Of a stretch of 64,000 nucleotides of DNA, positions 51,707 to 62,200 are shown in pieces. The translations under genes were made by a program, and so were the position numbers. The stretch is from positions 124,001 through 188,000 of the forward strand of contig NZ_JACVEG010000002.1 of assembly GCF_014596725.1 (NCBI RefSeq), written 5' to 3'. Numbering within the stretch: the stretch's first letter is position 1; each line of letters begins with the position of its first letter. This DNA is from Vibrio sp. Y2-5. GTDB taxonomy: Bacteria > Pseudomonadota > Gammaproteobacteria > Enterobacterales > Vibrionaceae. The notes below the pieces were generated by a model, which saw nothing but the letters and a program-made list of their open reading frames with translations, did not search any database and was not told where the DNA came from.

Positions 51707-53707
51707 TTAGTGCAATTTAAATTGAGCCATTTCGCTATTTAATTCGGTAACACGATCTCGAATTTGAAGTGATGTTTTATTCGCATTCTGGCTGATGGAA
51801 TCCACATCTTTCATCGAAGTCGACACATTCTGCATATGTTCGGTGATCAGACGCGTCGCCTCTGTTTGCTGATTTGCCGCTGCGGCTAGCTGCAACATCT
51901 GTTCGTTCAGCGCGGAAATTTGATCGGTAGAATTAACCAACTTGATCACCGCTTCTTCAATGTGTTCCGAGCCCTGCTCTGCCATCTCCTGACTGCGTTG
52001 AATTTCTTTCACCACAGATCCAGTCGCACTCTGAATAGCATTGACAATACTATTGATTTCGGTGGTTGACTTAGTCGTGCGAGACGCCAGCATACGCACC
52101 TCATCAGCAACCACAGCAAAACCTCTTCCAGCATCACCAGCTCTCGCCGCTTCAATCGCAGCATTGAGCGCCAGTAAGTTGGTTTGTTCTGCTAACCCTT
52201 CGATCACTTCAGTTACTTTACCTATCGCTTGGCTTTCCAAATTCAACTTGGCAACCAGTTCACTCGTCACTTCAATCGTTTTATGCAAAGAAGCCATGGT
52301 CGCTTTATTTTGCTCAAGGGACTCACGCCCCAAAGTTAACTCATATTGACTGTCCGACAGGGTTTCTACCGAACGCTGCGCCTGATCAAGCGTATGTTGA
52401 GTTGACTGAGCCACATCTTCCAGTTCAGTCTCCATTTGCTCGATACTCTGTTCCTGATTTTTCACTTGGCTAAGCGTTTGCTGGCTGGAGGTGAGCAACG
52501 CTTGCATGCTGTCATTCACCTGCCCCGCTTTATCTGTCACGCCTTTGACGATATCCGATAAAGCGCGATTCATGCTGTTGATGGAAACCGTTAATGCTGA
52601 CAACTCATCGCTTCCTTTCACTTCCAGTGGCTGTTGAGAAACATCCCCTGAAGCAATCAACTGTGCCCGTTTTGAAATTTGCGCTACACGGCGACCAATG
52701 CTACGCCCCATATAAGTTGATACCACCAGCGATGCAATCACCACCAAGAAGAGTGCCACCACCAAAGTCGTTAGAACTTGATGGATAGATTGATTAATAC
52801 CCTCACCGCTCCTATCCGCTTTGCTTTGCTGAGCCGTAACAACCGCCTCCAAGCTAATGTCCAATTGTTCCGCGGCAGGCACAAGAACATTCGCCATCTC
52901 TTGATTAACTAAGTTCCAATCTGGCGACTGACGAAGCGCGATGGTTTGATCAGCAAGCGGAAAATACAGCTGCTGCATCTCTTTAAAGAGTTGCCAAAGT
53001 GATTGGTCATCTTCGTTCAACAAATCAATCTTACTTTCTATCTCACTCACAGACTGCTTATGGGCTTTGATAAAATCTTGATACTTTGTCAGATAATCAG
53101 GGTCACCGTACAAAAGAAAATCGCGCATGGCAGACAGCGCATTTGCCAGCGAGTTATAGCTGTCGGCATAGACTTTAAACAGACGCTTTCTCTCTTCACC
53201 CTCTTTGTTTGAAGATTCCGCATTGAGCAACCCTTGAATCTGATCTAATGCCACTTCAGCAATTGGCGCAGCTTCACTGGTGAACAAATTATGCGCAGGC
53301 AGATTCTCAGGTGTATGTGTCATCTCAACGATTTTGTTTACCGAGTCTTTCACTTCATTCCAATGTGTGACCACATTCTGGTAGTCCTGTGGTTGAATGA
53401 GGTTTTCTAACACCGGCAAAGATTCATCTGTCTGAGCGATAATCGTGTTGATTTTAGTCTTGAGGTTTTCACCCGTCTGTTCGTCATTGCCCAATAACAT
53501 ATAGGCTCGAACAGTAGAGAGTGTTGCCTGAATAGATTGCTGAATAGCTCGGGAGGTATCGACCGTTGGCAAATCAGACTGAAGAAGTGAATTAGTGTGA
53601 GTCTCTAATACTGAGACATTTCGGTAGGTAACGACCGCAGAAACCGTAAATAATACGGCTAAAAGTAAAAAACTTAACTGCAATTTCCCCGAAATTGTTA
53701 GCTTCAT
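51707..53707 (-). CDS. Methyl-accepting chemotaxis protein with large helical sensor
   Basis: Chemoreceptor of ~666 aa. After a short N-terminus and membrane helix ([18 protein letters not shown]) comes a ~265-residue periplasmic, nearly all-helical region resembling the helical bimodular (HBM) type. A second helix ([21 protein letters not shown]), a HAMP domain ([14 protein letters not shown]) and the signalling domain with [19 protein letters not shown] follow. HBM receptors often bind organic acids; the ligand here is unknown. The ATG at 53707 has GGAG eight bases upstream; a TTG at 53725 is rejected. Confidence 0.93.
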   Translation of the reverse strand: MKLTISGKLQLSFLLLAVLFTVSAVVTYRNVSVLETHTNSLLQSDLPTVDTSRAIQQSIQATLSTVRAYMLLGNDEQTGENLKTKINTIIAQTDESLPVLENLIQPQDYQNVVTHWNEVKDSVNKIVEMTHTPENLPAHNLFTSEAAPIAEVALDQIQGLLNAESSNKEGEERKRLFKVYADSYNSLANALSAMRDFLLYGDPDYLTKYQDFIKAHKQSVSEIESKIDLLNEDDQSLWQLFKEMQQLYFPLADQTIALRQSPDWNLVNQEMANVLVPAAEQLDISLEAVVTAQQSKADRSGEGINQSIHQVLTTLVVALFLVVIASLVVSTYMGRSIGRRVAQISKRAQLIASGDVSQQPLEVKGSDELSALTVSINSMNRALSDIVKGVTDKAGQVNDSMQALLTSSQQTLSQVKNQEQSIEQMETELEDVAQSTQHTLDQAQRSVETLSDSQYELTLGRESLEQNKATMASLHKTIEVTSELVAKLNLESQAIGKVTEVIEGLAEQTNLLALNAAIEAARAGDAGRGFAVVADEVRMLASRTTKSTTEINSIVNAIQSATGSVVKEIQRSQEMAEQGSEHIEEAVIKLVNSTDQISALNEQMLQLAAAANQQTEATRLITEHMQNVSTSMKDVDSISQNANKTSLQIRDRVTELNSEMAQFKLH

Positions 53708-53858
53708 CCTTGAGCTCCTGTACAACTTTTAACAGACTATAACGTTAATTAAAGGTTAACGGTATATACAAATAAAACTTGAGAAGCGTTTGGTTAGTGT
53801 TTGTACAATTTACGTATGATATCCGGTATTTTGGCAGAAAATGGCCTCGTTGCTGAGT

Positions 53859-54122
53859 CTATGCCCCCAATGAATACATCAAAAGTGACGGTGCAAGCAC
53901 GCAAGTAACAAATGCAGGATGGGTTAAAGCAGAATAACGAAAATGAATCAGTAATGGGGCTGCGACAAACAGAGTGATCAACACAGGGACGGTATCAACA
54001 TCAATCGCAAAGTGAACAATCACCAACGTTGTCGCAAGACCAAGTATTGATAGGTAAGGAATCAGTACTTTTTTACCTAGAAGAAGCATAAAGAAAAACG
54101 TCGCCAAAAAAGAAAACATCAT
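53859..54122 (-). CDS. Small Fur-regulated membrane protein
   Basis: Hydrophobic protein of 87 aa with about three predicted membrane helices (residues ~2-22, ~24-54, ~65-85): FLATFFFMLLLGKKVLIPYLSILGLATTLVIVHFAI and VPVLITLFVAAPLLIHF. I do not recognise a named family. A near-consensus Fur box lies directly upstream, so it is probably repressed by iron and made under iron starvation. It is followed by a chemoreceptor but 150 bases apart. It could be an iron-linked transporter accessory; function is unknown. Confidence 0.75.
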   Translation of the reverse strand: MMFSFLATFFFMLLLGKKVLIPYLSILGLATTLVIVHFAIDVDTVPVLITLFVAAPLLIHFRYSALTHPAFVTCVLAPSLLMYSLGA

Positions 54123-54134
54123 GAAAACCTAAAT

Positions 54135-54149
54135 TAATAATAATTATCA
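54135..54149 (-). promoter_or_regulatory. Fur box
   Basis: The minus strand reads TGATAATTATTATTA, matching the 7-1-7 Fur consensus TGATAAT-N-ATTATCA at 13 of the 14 fixed positions. It ends 13 bases before the start of the small membrane protein gene. An adjacent dyad ATCATTTA-N4-TAAATGAT (54146-54165) may extend the site. Confidence 0.8.
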
Positions 54150-54338
54150 TTTAGATTTAAATGATATGTTGAGTCTTGAGGTAAATCAAGCAGCAAAATG
54201 GGTTTTACTTGTTCGTTTCTTTAATTTAGAAAGTGACAGCAAGTGCGATCAAAAAGAGCAACCGTTTATCGCTGCTCTTAGTATTTAAACTCGTATTTAA
54301 TACTTTGCTTTCTGCTAAAGCTTCACTGTCCGTATTGG

Positions 54339-54683
54339 CTATTTCGCTGACAGCGCCTGACCGGAAAATTTCACGCCAGCCCAACCAAAGCGGATAAAAT
54401 TGCGGATATTTTGATGATCATCGTTATCAGGGTTTTGTAGCACATCTTTACGATAAAAATCGCCAAAACACGCTAGCGTCTGTGCCTCTGTCAGTTGCTG
54501 CAACTGCGCAAAAGCAAAAATTTTGCACGAACCGTTGTTTTGATTCTCTTCATTTACGGTTTCGCCATTAACAAAAGCAGTTGGCGTAAAATCAAAATTC
54601 GCATCGATGGTCGCGATGACTTCCTGAAATTCTACTTTTTCTGGTTGTTGGTTTAACTTTTCAATCAGTGCTGCAATTTCCAT
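54339..54683 (-). CDS. HopJ-family protein
   Basis: Soluble protein of 114 aa of the HopJ type III effector family (PF08888): KVEFQEVIATIDANFDFTPTAFVNGE, then NNGSCKIFAFAQLQQLTEAQTLACFGDFYRKDVLQNPDNDDHQNIRNFIRFGWAGVKF. The family is widespread in marine gammaproteobacteria, most of which have no matching secretion pathway, so the effector name is historical and the role is unknown. No secretion genes are near. It is a single gene. Confidence 0.92.
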   Translation of the reverse strand: MEIAALIEKLNQQPEKVEFQEVIATIDANFDFTPTAFVNGETVNEENQNNGSCKIFAFAQLQQLTEAQTLACFGDFYRKDVLQNPDNDDHQNIRNFIRFGWAGVKFSGQALSAK

Positions 54684-54709
54684 ATGTATTGTTCTATCCA
54701 GTTAAAAAC

Positions 54710-54740
54710 GAAAAAGGCAGTCTAATGAAAAACTGCCTTG
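54710..54740 (-). terminator. Terminator after the ABC_sub_bind gene
   Basis: On the minus strand, AAGGCAGT pairs with ACTGCCTT (arms 54732-54739 and 54714-54721) with a 10-base loop, followed by TTTCGTTTTTAA. It lies ~38 bases after the stop of the upstream gene. Confidence 0.88.
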
Positions 54741-54777
54741 ATGCAAACTCACTAAATCCATAACGGCTGTTTAAACA

Positions 54778-55758
54778 CTACCAATTTACCGCTTTCCATC
54801 CATTCGGAGGATTGAGTCCCCAGCGCTTGAACTCTTCTGGGCTATATATTTCCATGCCTTGATGGCCCGCTTGAATTGGGAAAGTGCTGGCATCTAAACC
54901 TTTCTCTAAGATTTCTCGCGCAATATTGCCCGCTTGTATCCCTTGAGAACGACCATCTAAAATCACACCACCAGCCGCTTTTCCTTTACCGATGGAAAAA
55001 TCCCAGAAACCGAATAAAGGCACTTCGCTGTTGTTTGATGTCCAATCCAACAGTGTTTCGGACGGTACACTCTCGCCATCGCTATCAATCAAGGTCTGAA
55101 ATAATCCAACCACAATGGCACTCACATTATTGCGTTTAGCGTTCAACACCGCCTCTCGCCACTCACTTTCTGTCGAAAAAGTGTTTATCTGTGTATCAAT
55201 ACTCAAATTCTGTTTAATTAGCGCTGTTTGACTCTCTATGGTTCGTACTGCAATTTTTGAAGTGTTACCAGAATCAAACATCACCAGCACCTTAGGATTG
55301 GTGTTGGGGCTGTCCAATACCTCGCCGACACCAGCCATGGTTTTGGTATAAAAAGGGCGTTCCAGAATGCCCGTGACTCCGGCTTTCCCCGAATACTTGG
55401 TCAGCAATTCTCTGGGGTTGGAGTTAATCCCTAAAAACACAATCGGAATGGGTTCCTGATACAACTTCGGCAACATATAACTCAATGCATTGTCATCACC
55501 GATGACCACTAAGTCCGGTTTCAATTCTAGATAGGCTTGATGAGCCAACTCCGCTCTCTGTTCATACTCCTGACTTGGAATCCGTTTGGTGTCCATTTCA
55601 AAAAAAGTCAGTTGATGGTCGGATGCTAAACTTTCAGTCAGCCCTTGCCTGTAACCCGCATCCCAACCGAATCCAGCGTGATAGCTCTCTATCACCAAAA
55701 TGTTGGCGGCCATTACAGGTGAAGATAACAAGCAGATAAGCAGTGCAATTCGAAACAT
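54778..55758 (-). CDS. Periplasmic ABC substrate-binding-like sensor protein (ABC_sub_bind)
   Basis: Exported protein of 326 aa with a signal peptide ending VMA (~17). It has the type 1 periplasmic-binding fold of PF04392: NILVIESYHAGFGWDAGYRQGLTESLA, PDLVVIGDDNALSYMLPKLY, IPIVFLGINSNPRELL, VPLFGFWDFSIGKGKAAGGVILDGRSQGIQAG. No ABC permease or ATPase is near. Instead it is divergent from a histidine kinase with a periplasmic loop, so it probably presents a ligand to that kinase. The ligand is unknown. Confidence 0.88.
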   Translation of the reverse strand: MFRIALLICLLSSPVMAANILVIESYHAGFGWDAGYRQGLTESLASDHQLTFFEMDTKRIPSQEYEQRAELAHQAYLELKPDLVVIGDDNALSYMLPKLYQEPIPIVFLGINSNPRELLTKYSGKAGVTGILERPFYTKTMAGVGEVLDSPNTNPKVLVMFDSGNTSKIAVRTIESQTALIKQNLSIDTQINTFSTESEWREAVLNAKRNNVSAIVVGLFQTLIDSDGESVPSETLLDWTSNNSEVPLFGFWDFSIGKGKAAGGVILDGRSQGIQAGNIAREILEKGLDASTFPIQAGHQGMEIYSPEEFKRWGLNPPNGWKAVNW

Positions 55759-55918
55759 AGTTAACGCCTTAATATCTTATTATTTTTTAAGTTTAGACGA
55801 ACTTCGCCAATTACCAGAATCAGACCTTCTATACTGGAATCATCCTTTAGTTAAAAACTTAAATGACAACTACTACAACTTTAGGTAAATCGGACTTCAA
55901 GTAGAAAGGGAATGCTTA

Positions 55919-57853
55919 ATGAATAAGAGTCGGCAGTTCATCGAAAGTGACACCAACCCGTTTTATAGCCGTATCGGCCGAAGAATTATCATTATTTTAG
56001 TTTTACTCAGCGGCGCTGTGACACTGGTTGCAACTTTGACACAGACTTACTTTGACTACAAAAGCGAATTTAATGATGTTGAACAACGCCACCATGAGAT
56101 TGAAATTATCCACTCCGAACTGCTTTCTGCTTCTTTATGGGATTATGATTTAGTTCTACTGCAACAACGTCTGGACAGCTTGGTTGAACTTCCTAAATTG
56201 AATTACTTAAGAATAAAATCAGGTAAATACCAGTTTGAAGCAGGGACACCTGTTACCGGTAGTGTGGTAACCAGTACCTACCCTCTGTATCACATCGATC
56301 CCGATAGCAATCAAATGCAGCAACTGGGTACTATTTACATTGAGTCCAGCGCACAAGATATTTATAACGGCCTCATCAAGCAGTTCATCATCACCCTGTT
56401 AGTTAACGCCGTAAAAACACTGTTTGTCTGTGCGGTGATCCTCATGGTCTTTCATGAAAGTATCAATCGTCGAATTTTCTCCGTAGCTCATTACTTGCGC
56501 AAATATAATCCACGTCACCCTGCAGAAAAGCTCTCGCTGGAGCACAAAAAATGGATCATGGAAAAAGACGATGAACTGGATTGGCTGGCAGAAGAGACCA
56601 ATACCATAACCAATAATGTCACCACTCTTTATCGCAGCATTAAGTTTGAACAAGAACGCTTTGCCGATTTTACCCAAGTGTCCTCAGATTGGTTATGGGA
56701 AACCAATATGGATGGCTACCTAACTTACGTCTCTGAACCTATGCGTGAGATGCTCGAAATTGATGAATTTACCCGCCCCACCTTCGCCCAAATCCCTTGG
56801 TTTGTTGATGTGACGGAATTGCTTCGCGCTTTAGAAACCAAACGTGATTTTTCCAAGTGTGAACAACAATTAAAAATTGATGGCTATAACATCTATATGA
56901 TGTTTCAGGGAATCGCCCGCTACGAAAATGACCAGTTTGTCGGTTATCGTGGTACCACTATCAACATTACTCAGCTCAAGTCGACTCAGCTAGAGTTGCA
57001 GACGCTCAACTATAACTTGGAAAAAACCGTAGACGAGCGAACCCTTGACCTGAAACAGAGCATGGAACATCTTCAGCGCACACAAGATCAATTGATCGAA
57101 TCTGAAAAACTGGCGGCTTTGGGCGGTCTTGTCGCAGGCGTAGCGCATGAAGTTAATACGCCGCTAGGTATTGCGGTTACCGCCACCTCTGTGATTCAAG
57201 AAGTGAAAAATGAATTAAACGCGGCATTTGCCTCACAAACCCTTACCAGTACCCAGTTTAGTGAACTGATGCAGCGTCTCGCCGATAGCAGTGCGTTGTT
57301 AGAAAGTAACCTGAACAGAGCTGCGAAGTTAGTACGGGATTTCAAACAGACAGCCGTTGATCAGGTATCTGAACAACGCAGCCAATTCCGTATCCAACAG
57401 GTTATTGAAGCCTTGATTGCCAGCCTGCATTCAGAAACACGCAAGATACCTGTTGAACCTCAGATTCAAGGCGATGAACAGTTAATGATGACCAGCCTAC
57501 CCGGCGTGTTGACACAAATTCTGACCAATCTGATTATGAATAGCTTAAATCACGCATTCAAAGACGTTGCACAACCCAGTATTGTGATTCACTTCTACGA
57601 ACAAAATGACAACATCGTTTTGGAATATCAGGACAACGGTAGTGGTGTTGCCAAAGCACTGCATCAGAAAATTTTCGAACCGTTCTTTACAACCAAGCGA
57701 GGACTAGGCGGTTCAGGGCTGGGACTAAATTTGGTCTTTAACCTGTTGAAGAAAAAGCTTAAAGGGGATTTACAATTTGAATCTGACATTGGGCAAGGCG
57801 TTCACTATACCTTCACCATGCCCAAAGTCCTGACTCAGGAAACAAAAGATTAA
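55919..57853 (+). CDS. Membrane sensor histidine kinase with PAS domain
   Basis: Hybrid-free sensor kinase of 644 aa. It has membrane helix 1 (~22-42), a ~110-residue periplasmic loop, helix 2 (~155-178), a cytoplasmic linker, a PAS domain (~250-350: FADFTQVSSDWLWETNMDGYLTYVSEP), a coiled coil, HisKA with His410 in GVAHEVNTP, and HATPase (~530-640: NLIMNSLNHAF, DNGSGVAKALHQKIFEPFFTTK, GGSGLGLNLVFNLL). The A/N/G boxes look complete. The divergent binding-protein gene probably supplies the signal and the convergent REC-HD-GYP gene is the likely partner. Its stop overlaps that gene's stop by four bases. Confidence 0.94.
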   Translation: MNKSRQFIESDTNPFYSRIGRRIIIILVLLSGAVTLVATLTQTYFDYKSEFNDVEQRHHEIEIIHSELLSASLWDYDLVLLQQRLDSLVELPKLNYLRIKSGKYQFEAGTPVTGSVVTSTYPLYHIDPDSNQMQQLGTIYIESSAQDIYNGLIKQFIITLLVNAVKTLFVCAVILMVFHESINRRIFSVAHYLRKYNPRHPAEKLSLEHKKWIMEKDDELDWLAEETNTITNNVTTLYRSIKFEQERFADFTQVSSDWLWETNMDGYLTYVSEPMREMLEIDEFTRPTFAQIPWFVDVTELLRALETKRDFSKCEQQLKIDGYNIYMMFQGIARYENDQFVGYRGTTINITQLKSTQLELQTLNYNLEKTVDERTLDLKQSMEHLQRTQDQLIESEKLAALGGLVAGVAHEVNTPLGIAVTATSVIQEVKNELNAAFASQTLTSTQFSELMQRLADSSALLESNLNRAAKLVRDFKQTAVDQVSEQRSQFRIQQVIEALIASLHSETRKIPVEPQIQGDEQLMMTSLPGVLTQILTNLIMNSLNHAFKDVAQPSIVIHFYEQNDNIVLEYQDNGSGVAKALHQKIFEPFFTTKRGLGGSGLGLNLVFNLLKKKLKGDLQFESDIGQGVHYTFTMPKVLTQETKD

Positions 57854-59388
57854 TCTGGCCAAGTCGATCTTATTTCCACGAATGCATCCCAGTTATCGAG
57901 GAGTAGATCCACCAATTTTGGCTCAAAATGCTGGCCTCTTTGCGCCAGCAATTCGCGCTTAATCTCATCATCTGGCCACGCTTCTTTGTAGACACGTTTA
58001 GCACCTAAAGCGTCAAATACATCGGCCAATGCGGTAATGCGTCCACAAATAGGAATATCGTCGCCTTTAAGCTTGTTAGGATACCCTTCGCCGTTCCATT
58101 TCTCATGGTGCGTAGCCGCAATTTCCTTCGCCACAACCATCAATGGACGTTTTGATTTGCTTAGAATATCAACACCATATTCAACATGCCTTTGCATTTC
58201 TGCCCACTCTTCTGCATTCAGTTTTCCAGGCTTATGCAAGATGCTATCAGGAATCGCCACTTTGCCGACATCATGCAAAGGAGAAGCACTGCGAATAAGC
58301 GTGGCCTCTGACTCTGGCAAACCGTACAAAAGTGCCAGCTTTTCGCAGAATAGCGATACCCGCTGAACATGGGCCCCTGTTTCTTTACTGCGTGCTTCTA
58401 CTGCGTTTGCCAAGTTGTATACCAACTCTTTAGACGTCTCTTTGAGATCTTCCATAAGGTTAATTTTTTCGAAGGTTAACCCTATGTTGTACATATAAAT
58501 TTGCAGTAGTTGTTTATCCAGTTCTGACAACTCTTCATTAAGATTCACATACAAGAGGTTATCGGCACCCCGCTCATCGTGAAGGTAGCATATATAAGCC
58601 TTGCCGAAATCTTCAGACAGTCGAGTTTCAAGTACTTTACGACAACGGTTAACGACATCTTCTGGTAACACGTCAAACGCACAATCTTGGTAGCAGTCAA
58701 CATACTCGCCAGTCGCTGCCAGTGTAAACGGGCGTGCTTCTTCCCCTTCACTACGAGGTTTTACAATGCAGTAAAAAGCCGAGGCATTCAGTTTCAATAA
58801 AGAGGTCATTTGACTCAGAACAGAAGAAGCGTAGGTCTTTAAAGTTGTGGTGTTTTGCACCTTGGCTGATGCTTCAATGACGCGGCTAAGCCCTTGCTTT
58901 TGTTCTTCAATCAGACACAAGTCTCGATATGACCTGAGCATAGAGTAAAGCAGTGTACGCAACTTCTGCGTGGTCAGTTCGGTTTTCTCTTTATAGTCAT
59001 CAATCTCATATTCTTGGATGACTCTATCTTCCGGCGCCTGACCAGCTTGCCCCGTCCTTAAAACCAGACGAGTCATTTTATTATTGAGATGTTCGCGGAT
59101 GTAACGAACCAATTCGAGACCTGCGTGTTCACTCTCCATGACAACATCGATCAGAGCCAGAGCCACATCGTCACGTTCTTCCATGACTTTACGAGCTTCG
59201 TCCCCAGATAGCGCTGAAATCAATTCAAGTGGCCGCTCCTGAAACAAGAAACCACTAAGGGCTAATTTGGTGACTTGATGCATTTCTTGGTCATCATCCA
59301 CCAGTAAAACTTTCCACGTTTTAACAACATTTTGGGGTACTTTTATCTCAGACACTGAGCTACCACGCATGTCCGCAAATAAATCCAT
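57850..59388 (-). CDS. Response regulator with DUF3369 and HD-GYP phosphodiesterase
   Basis: Two-component output protein of 512 aa. The receiver domain (~25-145) has the acidic pocket DDD at 31-33 and phospho-acceptor Asp81 (ALIDVVME). A DUF3369/GAF-like region (~165-315) follows, then an HD-GYP domain with His372-Asp373 (LHDVGKVAIPDSIL), THH at 426-428 and the GYP triad at 435-437 (NGEGYPNKLKGDDIP). The residues for c-di-GMP hydrolysis are present, so phosphorylation probably lowers c-di-GMP. It converges on the kinase gene with overlapping stops; partnership is inferred from position. Confidence 0.93.
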   Translation of the reverse strand: MDLFADMRGSSVSEIKVPQNVVKTWKVLLVDDDQEMHQVTKLALSGFLFQERPLELISALSGDEARKVMEERDDVALALIDVVMESEHAGLELVRYIREHLNNKMTRLVLRTGQAGQAPEDRVIQEYEIDDYKEKTELTTQKLRTLLYSMLRSYRDLCLIEEQKQGLSRVIEASAKVQNTTTLKTYASSVLSQMTSLLKLNASAFYCIVKPRSEGEEARPFTLAATGEYVDCYQDCAFDVLPEDVVNRCRKVLETRLSEDFGKAYICYLHDERGADNLLYVNLNEELSELDKQLLQIYMYNIGLTFEKINLMEDLKETSKELVYNLANAVEARSKETGAHVQRVSLFCEKLALLYGLPESEATLIRSASPLHDVGKVAIPDSILHKPGKLNAEEWAEMQRHVEYGVDILSKSKRPLMVVAKEIAATHHEKWNGEGYPNKLKGDDIPICGRITALADVFDALGAKRVYKEAWPDDEIKRELLAQRGQHFEPKLVDLLLDNWDAFVEIRSTWPD

Positions 59389-59610
59389 TTACAGCCTCAT
59401 TATAGTTATTCTTAATTGCCATTTTAGCGTAGCACATTCCATATAGTCGCAATGTTACCTGTGGCACTTTTTTGCTGTACATTGTTCAGCATAGGGTTTG
59501 AGCTTTACCGTACGTCGTAATAAATGCTTGTTAGAGCACAGCAAATTTTTCTCTGTCATCTAGAATAATAAGTTCAGTCAGTTGAACTACTACACATAAA
59601 AGGGAATATA

Positions 59611-61608
59611 ATGAAGAAACTGTTAAGGCTCTTTCCTTTGTACCTAGTTGTCACAGTCATCGCAGGAGTCCCCATACTTATCGCGCTGACATTAGCAGTA
59701 TCGAATATACTCGATTTAAATAAACGAGTGAGTATTGCAGAGCATGATCAAGAGACCGTCCAACTCATCCTTTTATACGATAATCTCGCCCACAATTTGG
59801 CGGTTGAACGTGGATTAACGGCTGGCGTGCTGGGTTCAAAAGGCCAAGGCGATCAAGTTGAAGCGTTAAGCAAGCAACGTACTCAATCTGATATTCACGT
59901 TAAAGCCCTGCAAAGTTTCAACCCAACTTACATTCCCAAAGCCTTCACGGACAAAATTCGTTCTGACATCAACACCCAGCTTCAGTCTTTAGCCGAAGTG
60001 CGCAAGCAAGTCGATGCTCTTCAACCTAAAGTGTCGCCTTTTGCTTATTATTCGAATCTTAACCAGCTCGCGATTGATAATGCGCGAGTGCTGCTGGGAA
60101 CGATTGATGATGCCAGCGTGTCAGAGCTGGGTAGTTCACTGATTTCCGTGGTGATAATGAAAGAGCGAGCGGGACAAGTTCGCGGTGCATTGAATGGCGC
60201 GTTTGCCCGCCAAAAATCAAATGCCGCTCAGTACACATCGATTAGTGACTATATTTCTTCGGGTAACTACGCAGAACGTTCGGCTTTACTGACCATGCCT
60301 TCTGAGTTTATCCAACAGCTCAACGATGCCAAGAACTCACCTATTTGGAAAAACGTTGAGCAAATTCAACAACGCTATCTGAGTCAGGCTAATCAACTGG
60401 ATAACTTGCAAGGCCCTAAACCCACAGAATGGTTTGCAGCCGCGACGGAGCGAATTGGTTTGATAAATCAATTAAGAAACTCCGTTCAAGGCCAGATGAT
60501 GACGATATCAAGCCAACAAGCGGAACAGGCGAATACTAACGAAAGCATTATTATCGCGTTAAGTACTGTCATCGGTTTTATTTTATTATTCGGGCTTTAC
60601 TCTTCTGTACACACTTTGAGAAGCCGTGTGGGAAGCTTAACTAAAAAACTGGCGCTTATGTCTAGCGACAGAGACTTGAGTGTATCGCTGGCATCAGATG
60701 GACAGGATGAAATCTCACAGATATCTCAGAGTGTGAATGGTTTAACCACCAGTATTCGAAACCTCTTAAGCGACGTGACACACTCTAATGATCATAGTGC
60801 CGAACGCCTAACACTCATCATCCAAAGCTCAAAAGACCTTTCTCAAAGTAGCCAGGCAACCACGGCCAAATGTGACAATATTGCCGCAGCGATGACTGAG
60901 TTGTCTCAATCAAGCGTGGAAATTGCCCAATCGTCAGAGCGTGCCCTTGATGAAACTAATACGATGACTCAGAAAGTCATCACTTGCCAAAACCAAAGTC
61001 AGTCTTCGTTTAAAGCAGTAGAAGCTTTAGTGGAACAAATCGAACAAACTCAGATTTGTATGCAAAATCTGGAAAAAGACGCCATGAGCGTCAGTAAAAT
61101 AGTCGACACCATCAGCGGCATTTCCGAGCAGACCAACCTACTTGCGTTGAATGCAGCCATCGAAGCTGCGCGAGCTGGAGAACATGGACGAGGTTTCGCG
61201 GTTGTTTCTTCAGAAGTTCGAGATTTAGCGCAACGAAGTAAAGAAGCCACCGAACACATTAGCCAGTTGTTGAGTAACATGTCGAGCAACACCAACACGG
61301 CAGTGAGCTTTATGGAAAAGAGCCGACAGGCGACTCACACAACTTTCGAATCCGTTTCAACCGTAAACACCAGTGTCGCTGAGCTGGAAAGTGTAATTGA
61401 GGAAGTAAACACTCACATTACAAGCATTGCCAACTCAACCGTTGAGCAATCTAAAGCAAGTGAAGATGTTGACCGAGATGTCGATGTATTAGCAGAGATT
61501 GCGCAAAACACTGGCGCACTGGCAACACAATTGAACGAAATCGTAAGCAGCTATAACAAAGAGGCAGACACGGTTAAACAGCAACTCAGTGAGTTCAAAC
61601 TCACATAG
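59611..61608 (+). CDS. Methyl-accepting chemotaxis protein with NIT sensor domain
   Basis: Chemoreceptor of 665 aa. After helix 1 ([21 protein letters not shown]) a ~230-residue periplasmic NIT-type domain (PF08376: [27 protein letters not shown] ... [21 protein letters not shown]) precedes helix 2 ([21 protein letters not shown]), a HAMP domain and the signalling tip [38 protein letters not shown] domains are associated with nitrate/nitrite sensing. The NIT call is from the ERGLTAG pattern. A perfect terminator follows. Confidence 0.93.
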   Translation: MKKLLRLFPLYLVVTVIAGVPILIALTLAVSNILDLNKRVSIAEHDQETVQLILLYDNLAHNLAVERGLTAGVLGSKGQGDQVEALSKQRTQSDIHVKALQSFNPTYIPKAFTDKIRSDINTQLQSLAEVRKQVDALQPKVSPFAYYSNLNQLAIDNARVLLGTIDDASVSELGSSLISVVIMKERAGQVRGALNGAFARQKSNAAQYTSISDYISSGNYAERSALLTMPSEFIQQLNDAKNSPIWKNVEQIQQRYLSQANQLDNLQGPKPTEWFAAATERIGLINQLRNSVQGQMMTISSQQAEQANTNESIIIALSTVIGFILLFGLYSSVHTLRSRVGSLTKKLALMSSDRDLSVSLASDGQDEISQISQSVNGLTTSIRNLLSDVTHSNDHSAERLTLIIQSSKDLSQSSQATTAKCDNIAAAMTELSQSSVEIAQSSERALDETNTMTQKVITCQNQSQSSFKAVEALVEQIEQTQICMQNLEKDAMSVSKIVDTISGISEQTNLLALNAAIEAARAGEHGRGFAVVSSEVRDLAQRSKEATEHISQLLSNMSSNTNTAVSFMEKSRQATHTTFESVSTVNTSVAELESVIEEVNTHITSIANSTVEQSKASEDVDRDVDVLAEIAQNTGALATQLNEIVSSYNKEADTVKQQLSEFKLT

Positions 61609-61629
61609 TAGAAAAACATTACGGACATA

Positions 61630-61659
61630 AAAAAGAGTCATCCATGGATGACTCTTTTT
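61630..61659. terminator. Bidirectional terminator
   Basis: A perfect 30-base palindrome: AAAAAGAGTCATCC joins its own complement GGATGACTCTTTTT through AT, with A and T tracts at each end. It lies between convergent genes and serves both. Confidence 0.93.
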
Positions 61660-61672
61660 CGTAAACTTCAAA

Positions 61673-62164
61673 TTAAAATGGCACTTCTATATGCATCATT
61701 AGGTCTACTTCGTAGTCTTCATGCCAACGATAATCCATTCGCATACGTGGTTCGCCTTTTTTCTTACTACCGAACCCTAAGCTCAGTAATAAACCATGGC
61801 TTTTTAACCACTCTTCCGTAGACATCTCAGCTTGCTCTTTTAAAAGCTTTGGAGGCATCCATACACCCACGCCGATGTAACTTTGGGCAATCTTATGGGT
61901 AAACAAAGGTTCATCTTCTTGATCGAATCCCCACTGCTCCCAGTAATCACTAATGATTTCTTTTTCGTTAAAAAAATCTAATTCAAAGAGTTTGTTAGAA
62001 GCATACTCCAACCCGTGAATGAACGAGATACAAAGTACACGACTGTCTGATAGCTCTATCGTTTCAAAAGGCTTGTGCGATGGATCTTTATACACAAAGG
62101 ATTCGCATGCACTTGCCAAATTCGAAACCAATAGCAACAAAATACATGTAGCAAAAGATTTCAT
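61673..62164 (-). CDS. Uncharacterised secreted protein
   Basis: Exported protein of 163 aa with a signal peptide (MKSFATCILLLLVSNLASA) and an early cysteine (ACESFVY), which could be a mature N-terminal Cys but lacks a good lipobox. The body is acidic and has no family I recognise: ELDFFNEKEIISDYWEQWGFDQEDEPLF, SYIGVGVWMPPKLLKEQ, SLGFGSKKKGEPRMRMDYRWHEDYEVDLMMHIEVPF. The C-terminal strands ending in phenylalanine hint at beta structure. It lies upstream of, and in the same direction as, nothing obvious; its function is unknown. Confidence 0.7.
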   Translation of the reverse strand: MKSFATCILLLLVSNLASACESFVYKDPSHKPFETIELSDSRVLCISFIHGLEYASNKLFELDFFNEKEIISDYWEQWGFDQEDEPLFTHKIAQSYIGVGVWMPPKLLKEQAEMSTEEWLKSHGLLLSLGFGSKKKGEPRMRMDYRWHEDYEVDLMMHIEVPF

Positions 62165-62200
62165 TAAACAGCTGCTCCGACCTCTTGGAGCGCTGATTTT

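Noticed and set aside
54339..54683. Type III secretion effector (HopJ)
   Set aside because: The family name is historical; no secretion genes are near and the family is widespread in bacteria without this use.
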